Position numbers and translations under genes: made by a program | Shown here: piece after piece, positions 8,496-17,419 of the stretch | How positions within the stretch are numbered: position 1 is the stretch's first letter | Layout of the letters: every line of letters starts with the position of its first letter | Notes under the pieces: model-generated | Told to the model about the DNA's origin: nothing | What the model saw: the letters and a program-made list of their open reading frames with translations, nothing else | Database searches by the model: none | DNA from: RGIG1918 sp964570895 | GTDB taxonomy: Bacteria; Cyanobacteriota; Vampirovibrionia; Gastranaerophilales; Gastranaerophilaceae | Direction: 5' to 3' | DNA length: 64,000 nucleotides | Assembly (NCBI GenBank): GCA_964570895.1 | Contig: CAZMZD010000003.1 | Coordinates: 52,920-116,919, forward strand

Positions 8496-9602
8496 TTAAA
8501 TTGCAACTTTTGATTTGCTTAAATTTGATTTAATTCCTTGTGCAAGGTCTTTTCTTCCGCTTTTTTCATAAATTTGTGTAACGGATTCAAGGAATTTTAA
8601 ATTATCCATATTTATATTTGCTTTTGTTTCAGCTTTTTTGATTGTGTTTGTCGCCATGTGGTTTTGCATATTTTTATATTGATTTGCAATATTTTTCTTA
8701 GGTGCTGAATATTTTGGTCTTTCAGGCGTCATCGGGCTAGACACTTTTCTCAACGGTTGATTTAAAGTTGTGCCTTTCCTTACATTGTTTGTATATGGAT
8801 TTTTGTTTTGAGCTTTGTTATATGAATTTAGTGCGTAGTTTTGAGTTGCGGCGCTTGGTTTTGTGTAATTTGTGTTAAGAGTTGCAATTTCGCTTTCTTT
8901 CAATTCTTTTAACAAATCGCTTTGCGGCATAGGAATTGCGCCTAAATTATCTTGAGCTTTGCTTGCGCCTTTAATTCCGATAAATTCATTATTTGCGACA
9001 CTTTTATTTGCAAAAGCTTTTTTAAGCCCAGCAAGCGAGATAAGAACAACAACTATGCTTAAAACAAACATAAAGTCTATGTTCATGTTACTTAAAGCTT
9101 CTGAAGTTGAATTAACGACATTTGCAAATGTAAATTCGTTATCATCCCAATTGCTTTCTTCGAGTGATTCGTAGTTCACAGGCGAATATTTGCTTCTTGG
9201 TGCGCCCACGATAATTTCTTTTGTATCTTTAATTATGTTGGCAGGAGCTTCGATTGTTGCTTTTGTTTTTGCAGCGCCAAGCCCGTTTACGTAAATTCTG
9301 ATTTTTGATTTGTCGATTTGCTGAATTATAACGCCGTCTAAATCTGAAACATCGTTATAGATTGTGTCGATATCATCTGCCGGAACAACATTTTTTAATT
9401 CAAAATATGCGCTGTTTTTATTTTCAACTCTTTTCTTAACTTGAGTTGCTTCTGTTGTTCTGATTTTTAAATTATAACCTGTGTTGTGTTGGCTAATTTC
9501 AACTGATTCAATAACATTTTCTACTGCAAAAACAGTTGATGTTGTTAAACTTATTACAGCTACTACTAATAAACTCTTTAAAAACGAACCTAATCCGTTC
9601 AT
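8496..9602 (-). CDS. Exported, single-pass protein with AMIN-like domain
   Basis: The protein is 368 aa. Residues 8-27 form a signal peptide ending in TVFA. Residues 28-125 have the beta-rich pattern of an AMIN domain (VESVEISQHNTGYNLKI, then AYFELKNVVP, then GVIIQQIDKSKIRIYVNGLG), a module known from secretins and amidases that binds cell-wall or envelope partners. A hydrophobic segment near residues 173-193 would anchor it, leaving a basic, Gln/Asn-rich cytoplasmic tail. The domain call is by pattern and not by search. It is transcribed leftward after the chemotaxis genes and has its own terminator. A FliO-like or envelope-scaffold role is possible but unproven. Confidence 0.5.
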   Translation of the reverse strand: MNGLGSFLKSLLVVAVISLTTSTVFAVENVIESVEISQHNTGYNLKIRTTEATQVKKRVENKNSAYFELKNVVPADDIDTIYNDVSDLDGVIIQQIDKSKIRIYVNGLGAAKTKATIEAPANIIKDTKEIIVGAPRSKYSPVNYESLEESNWDDNEFTFANVVNSTSEALSNMNIDFMFVLSIVVVLISLAGLKKAFANKSVANNEFIGIKGASKAQDNLGAIPMPQSDLLKELKESEIATLNTNYTKPSAATQNYALNSYNKAQNKNPYTNNVRKGTTLNQPLRKVSSPMTPERPKYSAPKKNIANQYKNMQNHMATNTIKKAETKANINMDNLKFLESVTQIYEKSGRKDLAQGIKSNLSKSKVAI

Positions 9603-9713
9603 CTCAACCTTACTCCCTAGTCATCATTGTTTGTATAGTTGTATAATAGCGAACAAGCATGACTTAGACATCAACCAAAAGATGGGCAAATTTATCAATC
9701 GATGGATTGATTT

Positions 9714-10304
9714 TTATATAATTTTAAGTTCAACCTCAAAAAATTTTTCAAAAAGTCTTTTTTTCTTTTCAAAAACTTCTCCAAAACCGATAATTTTAGA
9801 AATTTCAGGTATGGTTTTTATTTCAAAAATGTTTTTTGACTCATTATATTCAATTTCAATTTTTTCAACAAAGCAAAAATGTTCAAAATCAAGCATATCG
9901 GCAACTTGCAAAATGCCCGAGAGCGCTTGTGTTGTGGTTTTTGCTTCGTTGCTTAAGGAAGAATAAATTTTATGCTTTTCTTTTGGGCACTTGCCGCGGT
10001 GATACCTCACAAGGCAAGCGATAATTTTTATTTCTTCTTCGCTAAAACCTTCAATCCCGTTTTCAAGAATTAATTTTGCCCCGATTTTATTATGTTTCCC
10101 GCCAATTTCATCTTGAATGAGATTGCCTATATCATGCAAAATTGAACCGGCTGACAAATAATTTTTAGTATTTTTTAAGTAATTAAACCGTTCGCACTCG
10201 GTAATTTTCCCCAAAATTTCAATTGCAAATTTTTCAACTTGCCTTGTATGTTCTGTCTGAGATGAGCTTTTATAATAATTTTTAATATAATCATTTATTT
10301 GCAT
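9714..10304 (-). CDS. HD-domain protein (Ppx/GppA C-terminal type)
   Basis: The protein is 196 aa with metal-binding pattern EHTRQV (H19), SILHDIG (H57-D58), GGKHNKIGA, VRYHRGKCP and VADMLDFEHF, the order seen in HD phosphohydrolases and in the C-terminal domain of exopolyphosphatase/GppA. Here the domain stands alone without the ASKHA half. It probably hydrolyses a phosphorylated nucleotide or small molecule; the substrate is unknown. It overlaps the cheA stop by 14 bp, so it is co-translated with the chemotaxis kinase, which hints at a signalling role. Confidence 0.75.
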   Translation of the reverse strand: MQINDYIKNYYKSSSQTEHTRQVEKFAIEILGKITECERFNYLKNTKNYLSAGSILHDIGNLIQDEIGGKHNKIGAKLILENGIEGFSEEEIKIIACLVRYHRGKCPKEKHKIYSSLSNEAKTTTQALSGILQVADMLDFEHFCFVEKIEIEYNESKNIFEIKTIPEISKIIGFGEVFEKKKRLFEKFFEVELKII

Positions 10305-13300
10305 TTAAAAGCTCGCTAATTTTTTCAATGAACATTTCTTGGTTGAATTCAGATTTTTGAATGAAGTGATTTGCACCGGCAAGCATAAACCTGTTTTCCC
10401 ATATATCTCTTGAATTAGAAGTTAACACAATTATAGGCAGTTTTAAGAATTTTTCTTGCTTCCTTATTTCTTCAACAAATTCAAGCCCTGTCATCTCCGG
10501 CATTTCATTGTCAGTTATAACTAAATCAAATTCGAGTTTTTGCATAATGTTAATTGCGTCTAGCGCGCTTGTTGCAATGCGCACATTATAACCCCTGCTT
10601 TCAATGATATTTTTTTCAAGAATTCTTGTTGTTTTAGAGTCGTCAACAACTAAAATTTTATATCTGCTGTTGTTTTGCAAAATGTTTTGAGTGTTCACCG
10701 ATACAATTTTTGTGAAAATTCTTTTGTTTGCGTAATTTAGAATATCTGTTATGTTTAAAATCAAACAGGTGCTGCCGTTTGCAAGGGTTGTGATTCCTGA
10801 AATATTTTTAACTTTGCAAAATGGAGCGGGAAGTTTTTTGTGCAATATTTCTTCTTCCCCAATCAATTTTTGAACAATAACCCCTATTTGAGAATTTTCA
10901 GATTCGATAATTAAAAGGGTGTATTTTTCCTCTTTTCTTGAAGTATTTTCAAATTTCAAAATTTGCGAAAGTGTGTAAACAGGAATTACTTTGTTGTTAT
11001 ACACAAAATAGTTTTTGTTATCCTTTAAGAAAATTTCGTCTGTATTAATTCTTATAACGGTTTTTATGCTAGCTGCAGGAAAGACAAAAAGTTGCTCTGC
11101 TTCCATTGCGATAAATGCCTTTATTGTTGCCATCGTGGCAGGAAGCTCAATTGTTGTGATTGTTCCTTTACCATATTCTGTTGCAATATCAATTTTTCCG
11201 TTTAATTGTGAAATTTTTGTGTGCACTATATCGAGCCCAAGCCCTCTGCCTGATAGTTCCGTAATTGTGTCTTCCGTTGAGAACCCTGGGTAAAAAATTA
11301 TGTTCACTATTTCGTCGTCAGGCAATTTTTCCGCTTCTTCAGTCGTTAAAAAACCCTTATCTAAAGCTTTTTGCTTTATTTTTTTAACGTCTAAGCCTTG
11401 CCCGTCATCTTTTATTGTGATTATGATTTTATTTTCTCTATGTTCAGCGTTAATTGTAATTACGCCTGTTTCTTGCTTCCCCCTTTCCTTTCTAATAAAA
11501 GGCGCTTCTATGCCGTGGTCAATAGAGTTTCTTAAAATGTGCATTAGAGGGATTTTGATGTCTTCTATAATCTTTTTATCAACACTTACTTCGCTTCCTT
11601 GAACCCTAAAGTCAATTTTTTTACCTTTTTCTTTTGCAATGTTATGTATCATCCTTGGGAAAAGATGGAAAATTGTGGCAAGAGGCAAAATTCTCATATT
11701 TTTAACCATAGCTTCAAGTTCGGTTGAAATTGTGCTCAAAGATACATCTTGCTCTTGCATATTTTTATGCAACAAATCAATTTGCGATAGGATATTATGG
11801 AATTTTTCCCCGTGGTTTGTGTATAGGGAAATAAGCTGTTTGTTATACGAAGACATATTTTGCAAAAATTCTTCTTGATTGCTCGATGTTTCAAATTCGT
11901 TATTTAAATATTTTTTATCGAAATATTTAATAAAGTGCCCGAGCTTATTCCAGCTTTTTTGCCATTCGATAAAATTGCTTTGTATGTTTTTTATAAGAGA
12001 TAATTGTTCAGTGTTTTTAATTCTCGTGACAATAAGTTCGCCAATTTGATTAACGAGTTTATCAAGCCTATCGCTATCAACACGAAGTGTTTTGATGGAA
12101 CTCGTGTTAATGCTTGCAATCCAATCGTTTGACGAAAAAGTTTCAACAGGCTGAATTTCAGCTCTGCGGTTTAGGTTCTCTATGTTGATGTGCGCAATGC
12201 TTAAAACAATTTTTAGGCGTTGAATAAGCGAAGTTTTAATTTCTTTGCTTTGCGCGTTTTCAGGTATAATAAATTCTTCCAAAATGTTGCGTAGAGCTTC
12301 TTTTGTGTCGCGTTCAGGGATTTTATCGTGTTTTTGATAGTAACTTATTACGCTTGCGAGCAAATTAAAAATAACAATATCTTCTTTTTCTTTTAATGAA
12401 TTTTTAATTTTTGAAATATTTGCTTCAATTTCTTCTTTTTGATTGTTTTTTACATCAATATTTTTTATGTTTTCAGCTAATTCTTTTACAATGTTTTCAA
12501 TCGGCTCGCTTTCTTTTATATCTTCTTTTTTCCCTTCAAGCATTTTGAAAACTTCGTCATAATAATTTTTGTGGTTTATTCCGCGCTCTTCACAATATTG
12601 CGTGAAAAGTGAAATTATTTTATCAACGTTGAAATCAAGTAAGGATAGCTTATCTTGGCAATTTTTATATTCTTCGTTTGGCTTATCTTTTAGCTCGAGC
12701 GCGATTTGATAAGCGCCTGAGATTGTTTCTTGAAAATCATTTATTGAATATGTGCCAGATGTTTTGTTAAGTTCTTCTAAATCTGAACTCAAATTTTTTG
12801 AATACGCAAAATCTGATTTTTGCCTGATTAAGGTGTAGTTGTATAAAATATTTGAGATTAAATTTTCGACTTTCGCTAAATCTTCGCCCTGCTCTTTTGT
12901 GTTTGCGCTTGCCACACCTTCTTCAAAATTGGTGATTTTATATTTTTCTTGATTATCGAAAACAGAATTGAGCATTGCGAAAAATTGGTCGTAATTTTCG
13001 TCTGAATATTCTATTTTCATCTCAACTGTTTTTTCAATTGAAATTTTTACATAAGCAAGCGTTTTTGAAATTATTTCTAAAATTTCAGAATGTGGGTATA
13101 TTTTTCTTTCTTTAAAAAGCCCGATTAAATCTTCAATTTTATGCATAAGCGATTGCATGGAATTGAAGCCAAGCATTCTTGCAGAGCCTTTCAAGCTGTG
13201 CGCATCTCTAAATAATTGAAGGATTAAATCTTGATTTTTGGGTTGTTTTTCAAGCTCAAGAAGATTGTTGTCCATTGAGTCAACAATCTCTAACCCTTCG

Positions 13301-13350
13301 TATTTAAAAATGTTTAGAATTTCATTTAATTCTGTTTCGCTAAATTCCAT
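10291..13350 (-). CDS. cheA: Hybrid CheA histidine kinase with C-terminal receiver domain
   Basis: The protein is 1019 aa. The Hpt domain has the phospho-accepting histidine H51 in RDAHSLKGSARMLG. A long poorly conserved linker follows, then a dimerisation region and an HATPase with HILRNSIDHGIE, DDGQGLD and GRGLGLDIVHTKI. Next come a CheW-like adaptor domain and a receiver domain starting ILVVDDSKTTRILEK with TDNEMPEMTG. It phosphorylates its own receiver, and probably separate partners, in response to chemoreceptors. Single-chain CheA-CheY fusions are known from cyanobacterial and deltaproteobacterial systems. It lies in an operon after the MCP gene, 17 bp away. No cheR, cheB or free cheY is in the window. 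Confidence 0.95.
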   Translation of the reverse strand: MEFSETELNEILNIFKYEGLEIVDSMDNNLLELEKQPKNQDLILQLFRDAHSLKGSARMLGFNSMQSLMHKIEDLIGLFKERKIYPHSEILEIISKTLAYVKISIEKTVEMKIEYSDENYDQFFAMLNSVFDNQEKYKITNFEEGVASANTKEQGEDLAKVENLISNILYNYTLIRQKSDFAYSKNLSSDLEELNKTSGTYSINDFQETISGAYQIALELKDKPNEEYKNCQDKLSLLDFNVDKIISLFTQYCEERGINHKNYYDEVFKMLEGKKEDIKESEPIENIVKELAENIKNIDVKNNQKEEIEANISKIKNSLKEKEDIVIFNLLASVISYYQKHDKIPERDTKEALRNILEEFIIPENAQSKEIKTSLIQRLKIVLSIAHINIENLNRRAEIQPVETFSSNDWIASINTSSIKTLRVDSDRLDKLVNQIGELIVTRIKNTEQLSLIKNIQSNFIEWQKSWNKLGHFIKYFDKKYLNNEFETSSNQEEFLQNMSSYNKQLISLYTNHGEKFHNILSQIDLLHKNMQEQDVSLSTISTELEAMVKNMRILPLATIFHLFPRMIHNIAKEKGKKIDFRVQGSEVSVDKKIIEDIKIPLMHILRNSIDHGIEAPFIRKERGKQETGVITINAEHRENKIIITIKDDGQGLDVKKIKQKALDKGFLTTEEAEKLPDDEIVNIIFYPGFSTEDTITELSGRGLGLDIVHTKISQLNGKIDIATEYGKGTITTIELPATMATIKAFIAMEAEQLFVFPAASIKTVIRINTDEIFLKDNKNYFVYNNKVIPVYTLSQILKFENTSRKEEKYTLLIIESENSQIGVIVQKLIGEEEILHKKLPAPFCKVKNISGITTLANGSTCLILNITDILNYANKRIFTKIVSVNTQNILQNNSRYKILVVDDSKTTRILEKNIIESRGYNVRIATSALDAINIMQKLEFDLVITDNEMPEMTGLEFVEEIRKQEKFLKLPIIVLTSNSRDIWENRFMLAGANHFIQKSEFNQEMFIEKISELLNANK

Positions 13351-13367
13351 CTAACACCTTAATTTAT

Positions 13368-14405
13368 CTAGTTTTTAAAGGAATTTGAGATGTTGCCTGT
13401 AGTGTCAATTGCACCTGCGCCATTTTGATTTGCTGAACAACCTTTTTTCAAAATTGTTTCTAAATCTTCCAAATATTCAGATGTTTTTTTAGTGTCTTGT
13501 TTTATTTTTGCGCCGGAGTCATTAACTTCTTCAACGCTTTGAGAAATTTCTTCAATAATTGAGATTAATTTTTTAATATCCCCACCGATGTTTTGTGCAA
13601 GGTCAATGCCGGATTCAATTTCTTTTGCGCCCTCTTCTGTTGCCATAACGGTTGAGTTTGCAGTTTGTTTAATATCTTGAATGAGAGAAGAAATTTTAGC
13701 GGTTGCTTTTTTAGATTCATCGGCAAGTTTTCTAATTTCGCCTGCAACAACTGCAAAGCCTTTTCCGTGTTCGCCGGCACGAGCTGCTTCAACTGCCGCG
13801 TTTAGGGCAAGCAAGTTAGTTTGTTCTGCAATATCTTCAACAATGCCTGTTGTGGATGAAATTAATTGAATGAATTCTGACAATTCAAGAATTAACTCTG
13901 CAATAGTTTGAATTTTGTGCCTGATTGAAAACATTTTTTCAATGTTTGCTTCAATATTTATATTCTCTGTGCTTGAAAATTGTAGAGAATCGGAAGTTTT
14001 TTCTTTTGCTTGATTGATAACCGCGTCTAATTTTTCGTTGTATTCGCCAAGCCCTTCGGTGATTAGTCTTAAAGACGAGAGCTTCATAACGCTTGTGCTA
14101 AGAGCTTCGTTTTGAATGTTCACCGTTTCGCTCATTTTTGTCGCTTTGGAAATTGTGTCGTTTACCGTTTTATTTATGATTTTTTTTGTTTTTTTAATTG
14201 TGACTGCGCCTGATAAATATAAAAATATGATTGAAATTAAGAAAGCAAGCGCCAAAACAATCATTTCAAGCGCATGAGGTAAATCTAAAAAGAAGATTAA
14301 ACAAAATGTTGCGCAATAAATTATCGCCATAAAAAGAGCGTCCGTAAACTGTTTTTTTCTAATTATTTTTTTAACAGTATCGAAGTTTTGGTTTATTTTA
14401 TCCAT
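13368..14405 (-). CDS. Methyl-accepting chemotaxis protein without periplasmic sensor
   Basis: The protein is 345 aa. Two membrane helices (about residues 22-42 and 46-68) are separated by only a few residues, so there is no external ligand domain. The rest is coiled coil with the conserved signalling tip IAEQTNLLALNAAVEAARAGEHGKGFAVVAGEIRKL split around the hairpin turn. It should form receptor arrays with CheA and CheW and sense membrane or cytoplasmic cues. It is the first gene of the leftward chemotaxis operon, with a well-formed promoter upstream. Confidence 0.93.
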   Translation of the reverse strand: MDKINQNFDTVKKIIRKKQFTDALFMAIIYCATFCLIFFLDLPHALEMIVLALAFLISIIFLYLSGAVTIKKTKKIINKTVNDTISKATKMSETVNIQNEALSTSVMKLSSLRLITEGLGEYNEKLDAVINQAKEKTSDSLQFSSTENINIEANIEKMFSIRHKIQTIAELILELSEFIQLISSTTGIVEDIAEQTNLLALNAAVEAARAGEHGKGFAVVAGEIRKLADESKKATAKISSLIQDIKQTANSTVMATEEGAKEIESGIDLAQNIGGDIKKLISIIEEISQSVEEVNDSGAKIKQDTKKTSEYLEDLETILKKGCSANQNGAGAIDTTGNISNSFKN

Positions 14406-14452
14406 TTTTTCTCCTTTTCTTTAAAAATAGAGTATAATCTATTCTATAACCT

Positions 14453-14481
14453 ATTATATAAAATACGGCTTGCTAGTGCAA
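14453..14481 (-). promoter_or_regulatory. Sigma-70-type promoter for the MCP-cheA operon
   Basis: The reverse strand shows TTGCAC (14481-14476), a 17-bp spacer and TATAAT (14458-14453). It overlaps the divergent promoter for the CheW gene, so the two may compete. Confidence 0.7.
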
Positions 14482-14498
14482 AAAAAGATGGATAAAAT
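14470..14498 (+). promoter_or_regulatory. Sigma-70-type promoter for the double-CheW gene
   Basis: TTGCTA, a 17-bp spacer and TAAAAT are followed by an expected start about 7 nt downstream. AAGGA then sits 6 nt before the ATG at 14520. Its -35 box lies inside the divergent MCP promoter. Confidence 0.6.
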
Positions 14499-14519
14499 AG
14501 ATAATATGAAGGAAACCGA

Positions 14520-15527
14520 ATGGAATATTTAACAGAAAATTTAGGAAACGATGTTCGCGAGCTTCTTTTGTTTAAATTGGACGACACAATTTATGCAATC
14601 GATTCTTGTAAAATTTCTGAAATTTTAAGATTAATGAAGTTGGAAATTCCTGAAAGATTGCCGGAGCACGCAATTGGCATTTTGGAGTTAAATTCATATT
14701 TTATAAACGTGATTGACCTGAAAGGTATTTTAGACAAAAAAAGAATCAAATATACTTTGGATAATAAAATTGTAATTGTAAATTCAGAGGATAATATTTT
14801 TGCTTTTGTGGCTGATGAAATCATTGACATTAGGCGCATTAAAAAATCTGAAATCAAACCTGCGCCATACTTTGGCGAATATCGCTATTCAGAAGCTTTT
14901 GTGCCAATGGGTGATGATAATGCGGTTGTTTTAAATGTAGATATGTTGTCTGACAGAATTAAAAATTCAATTTTTAAAGACGGCACAGAAAACCTGATGA
15001 ACGAAGTTTTCCCGACGGATGAAAATTCTTTGGTCATTTTGGAAAACAGAAAAAATGATTTAAAAGAAAAAGCTAAGTTTGAAAATTTAGCTAACTATTA
15101 TCTTGAAGAAGATTATTTAAGTTTTCAAGTAAATCAGGATTTTTATTGTATCGATATTTCAAAAGTTAAATATTTTCACAAATTAAAAAGTGATGATAAA
15201 ATTGTGAAAATTCCAAACACTCCAAATTATGCGCTCGGGCTTTTGAACATAAAAGGCGAGTTTATCACAATTTTGGATATTTGCGCTTATTTGAATTTAG
15301 GGGAAACTAAAGTTTCTGAAAATTCAATTGTCGTGGTGTTTGAAACGCCTGATGCAACAATGGGAATTTTGGTTGATAGAATTGGCGCAAGGTTTGATAT
15401 TAATGGCGAAATTTTGAATGAAAATACTGTAAATGATTTTCAAATCACAAGTTTTGTGAATGATGAAACGATTTATTTGATTGTCGTTCCGGAAGAATTG
15501 TTTGATATCAAAAGGCTTTCGCTTTAA
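14520..15527 (+). CDS. Protein with two CheW domains in tandem
   Basis: The protein is 335 aa. Residues 11-160 (LLLFKLDDTIYAIDSCKISEIL and on, without its usual extension) and residues 195-335 (YLSFQVNQDFYCIDISKVKYF) each have the CheW beta-barrel pattern, including the GILELNSYFINVIDL and GLLNIKGEFITILDI loops. CheW couples chemoreceptors to CheA. A double form could bridge array units or bind receptors with unequal halves. It is transcribed divergently from the MCP-cheA operon and converges with fliR, whose stop codon overlaps by 4 bp. It could alternatively be a CheV-like protein that lost its receiver. Confidence 0.88.
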   Translation: MEYLTENLGNDVRELLLFKLDDTIYAIDSCKISEILRLMKLEIPERLPEHAIGILELNSYFINVIDLKGILDKKRIKYTLDNKIVIVNSEDNIFAFVADEIIDIRRIKKSEIKPAPYFGEYRYSEAFVPMGDDNAVVLNVDMLSDRIKNSIFKDGTENLMNEVFPTDENSLVILENRKNDLKEKAKFENLANYYLEEDYLSFQVNQDFYCIDISKVKYFHKLKSDDKIVKIPNTPNYALGLLNIKGEFITILDICAYLNLGETKVSENSIVVVFETPDATMGILVDRIGARFDINGEILNENTVNDFQITSFVNDETIYLIVVPEELFDIKRLSL

Positions 15528-16303
15528 AAAATTTGTGCGTAAGAGCTGATGTATTCGTTTATTGTATTTATAAGCATTGGCAAAATCCACATAAGGATTA
15601 AAGAGCCCATAATTGGTTTGAATAAGAAGCTTAATTGAAATACGTTAACTTGAGGAGCGGTTTTTGAAATTATACCAAGGATAATATCTTGCCCGAGCGT
15701 TGCAAGCAAAACGGGCGCTGCAATTTGCATACCCATAAAAAGCACGTTGCTTGTGATTTGTATTAAATAATCCATGTTGATTATAGCGTCAAGCGAAAAA
15801 GAAGTTGCGTATATGGGGAAAATCGTAAAGCTTTTTAAAAAAGCATTAATAATCCAATACAAGCCGCCAACGCACATAAAAATATAAAAACCCAAATAAC
15901 TGAAAAATGTTCCAAGGAGGGAAGTTTGAGTGCCTTTAGTCGGGTCAAGAACCATAGCGGATGACAAACCCATTTGTGTGTTTATCATATCCCCGCCGGC
16001 TGAAATTGCCGAGATAATACAATTTGAAATAAAACCTATAATTGCGCCAACAGCAAAATTTAGCGCCAAGCAAAGGAAAAGAGAAGTTTTATCGGGTATC
16101 ATTTGAGGTTTTAAAATAGAAACGCAAATGACAGTGAGAATGAGCGCAAGCGGAATTTTTGCCATAGATGGTATAAATTTTGCACTCAAAACGGGAGCAA
16201 AACGGAAAAGCCCCAGCATTCTGGCAAAAATCATAATACCTGTGCCAAGTGCTAAATTTAGCTCAGGAAATATTTTTGCAAATTGTGATAAAACCTGTTC
16301 CAT
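15524..16303 (-). CDS. fliR: Flagellar export apparatus protein FliR
   Basis: The protein is 259 aa with six or so hydrophobic segments and the family core GGDMINTQMGLSSAMVLDP, the FliR/SpaR/YscT signature. It forms part of the export gate (FliPQR) through which flagellar axial proteins leave the cytoplasm. Its length fits the family. It is the last gene of a leftward run from maf through mtnP and yggT. FliP, FliQ and FlhB are not in the window, so export genes are dispersed in this genome. Confidence 0.93.
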   Translation of the reverse strand: MEQVLSQFAKIFPELNLALGTGIMIFARMLGLFRFAPVLSAKFIPSMAKIPLALILTVICVSILKPQMIPDKTSLFLCLALNFAVGAIIGFISNCIISAISAGGDMINTQMGLSSAMVLDPTKGTQTSLLGTFFSYLGFYIFMCVGGLYWIINAFLKSFTIFPIYATSFSLDAIINMDYLIQITSNVLFMGMQIAAPVLLATLGQDIILGIISKTAPQVNVFQLSFLFKPIMGSLILMWILPMLINTINEYISSYAQIF

Positions 16304-16337
16304 TTTTGATTTTTAATCCGTATTTTTAAAAATTCAA

Positions 16338-16604
16338 CTATAAGCCAAAACTTTTAAGTAAATATATGACTAATCCTCTGATAATTTCCAAGAATATAAA
16401 AGCCACAATTGGTGACAAGTCTAGCATTCCGACGGGCGGAATTGCTCTTCTGAATGGTTCTAAGTAAAAATCTGCCACAATTCTTAACCCTTTAAACGGC
16501 TGATTACGCCAATTGATGTTGGGAAACCAAGTGAGGAGTATTCTCGCCACCAAAATTAGCATAAAAAGGTCAAATAACTTTGCAACGGAATATATTATGC
16601 CCAT
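16338..16604 (-). CDS. YggT/Ycf19 family membrane protein
   Basis: The protein is 88 aa with two membrane helices and the family motif LEPFRRAIPPVGMLDLSPIV between them. YggT proteins occur across bacteria, and plastid/cyanobacterial Ycf19 members are linked to nucleoid distribution and cell-division phenotypes. The exact function is unsettled. The start ATG shares one base with the mtnP stop (TAATG), so the two are translationally coupled. Confidence 0.9.
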   Translation of the reverse strand: MGIIYSVAKLFDLFMLILVARILLTWFPNINWRNQPFKGLRIVADFYLEPFRRAIPPVGMLDLSPIVAFIFLEIIRGLVIYLLKSFGL

Positions 16605-17410
16605 TAGCCTCTAGACCCCGCAACAGTGTTTTTGCAATTACATTCTTTCATATCATCAATATTTTTAACAATTTCTTTAAGTAATACTTGAAGATTTTTG
16701 ATGTTATTTTTAAACACTTCAAGAACTGCGGCGTGGCTTACAGGATAGCAATCCGCAACAAGCCCTGCGTCATAGTCTGTGATAAGCGAAATGTTAAGTG
16801 GGCACATATCAAGTTCTTTCACAAGGTGTGCTTCAGGATATTGTGTCATATTGATAACTTCCCAGCCTTGATTTGTGAAAAATTTGCTTTCTGCTTTTGT
16901 GCTAAATCTTGGCCCAGGAATAACAACAACAGTGCCTGTTTTGTGGAAACTTAAGCCTAAATTTTCAGCAGATTTAATAGCAATTTCGCGAAGCGCTGGG
17001 CAGTATGGGTCAGCCGCGCTAACGTGCGTTACGATTGGTCCTTCATAGAATGTGTCTTTTCTGCCCCAAGTCCAATTAACATATTGGTCACAAAATACGA
17101 TGTCCCCCGGTTTTACGTGTTTTTGAAGGCTTCCTGCAGCACATGGGCTTATAACATGTTTGCAGCCGATTGTTTTCATTGCCCAAACATTTGCTCTATA
17201 GTTAACATCTGCAGGTGTTAAGTGGTGTGTTTTACCGTGGCGCGGCATAAAAGCAACTTTTTTACCTTCGATTGTGCCAACTGCAATTTTATCTGATGTT
17301 GCGCCGTATGGTGTATCTATTTCATATTCTTCAATTTTATCTAAGAAATCGTAAAAACCGCTTCCTCCAAAAATGCCTATTGTTGCTAAATTTTCCACAG
17401 CTTGTGCCAT
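16604..17410 (-). CDS. mtnP: S-methyl-5'-thioadenosine phosphorylase
   Basis: The protein is 268 aa of the PNP/MTAP family II. IGIFGGSGFYDF is the phosphate loop, FMPRHGKTHHLTPADVNYRAN and SPCAAGSLQ are conserved, and the substrate-pocket segment is EVINMTQYPEAHLVKELDM, of the MTA-preferring type. It cleaves methylthioadenosine from polyamine or SAM metabolism to adenine and methylthioribose-1-phosphate. Discrimination from guanosine/inosine-specific homologues is by motif only. It lies between maf (10 bp upstream) and yggT. Confidence 0.9.
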   Translation of the reverse strand: MAQAVENLATIGIFGGSGFYDFLDKIEEYEIDTPYGATSDKIAVGTIEGKKVAFMPRHGKTHHLTPADVNYRANVWAMKTIGCKHVISPCAAGSLQKHVKPGDIVFCDQYVNWTWGRKDTFYEGPIVTHVSAADPYCPALREIAIKSAENLGLSFHKTGTVVVIPGPRFSTKAESKFFTNQGWEVINMTQYPEAHLVKELDMCPLNISLITDYDAGLVADCYPVSHAAVLEVFKNNIKNLQVLLKEIVKNIDDMKECNCKNTVAGSRG

Positions 17411-17419
17411 ATAAACCCC

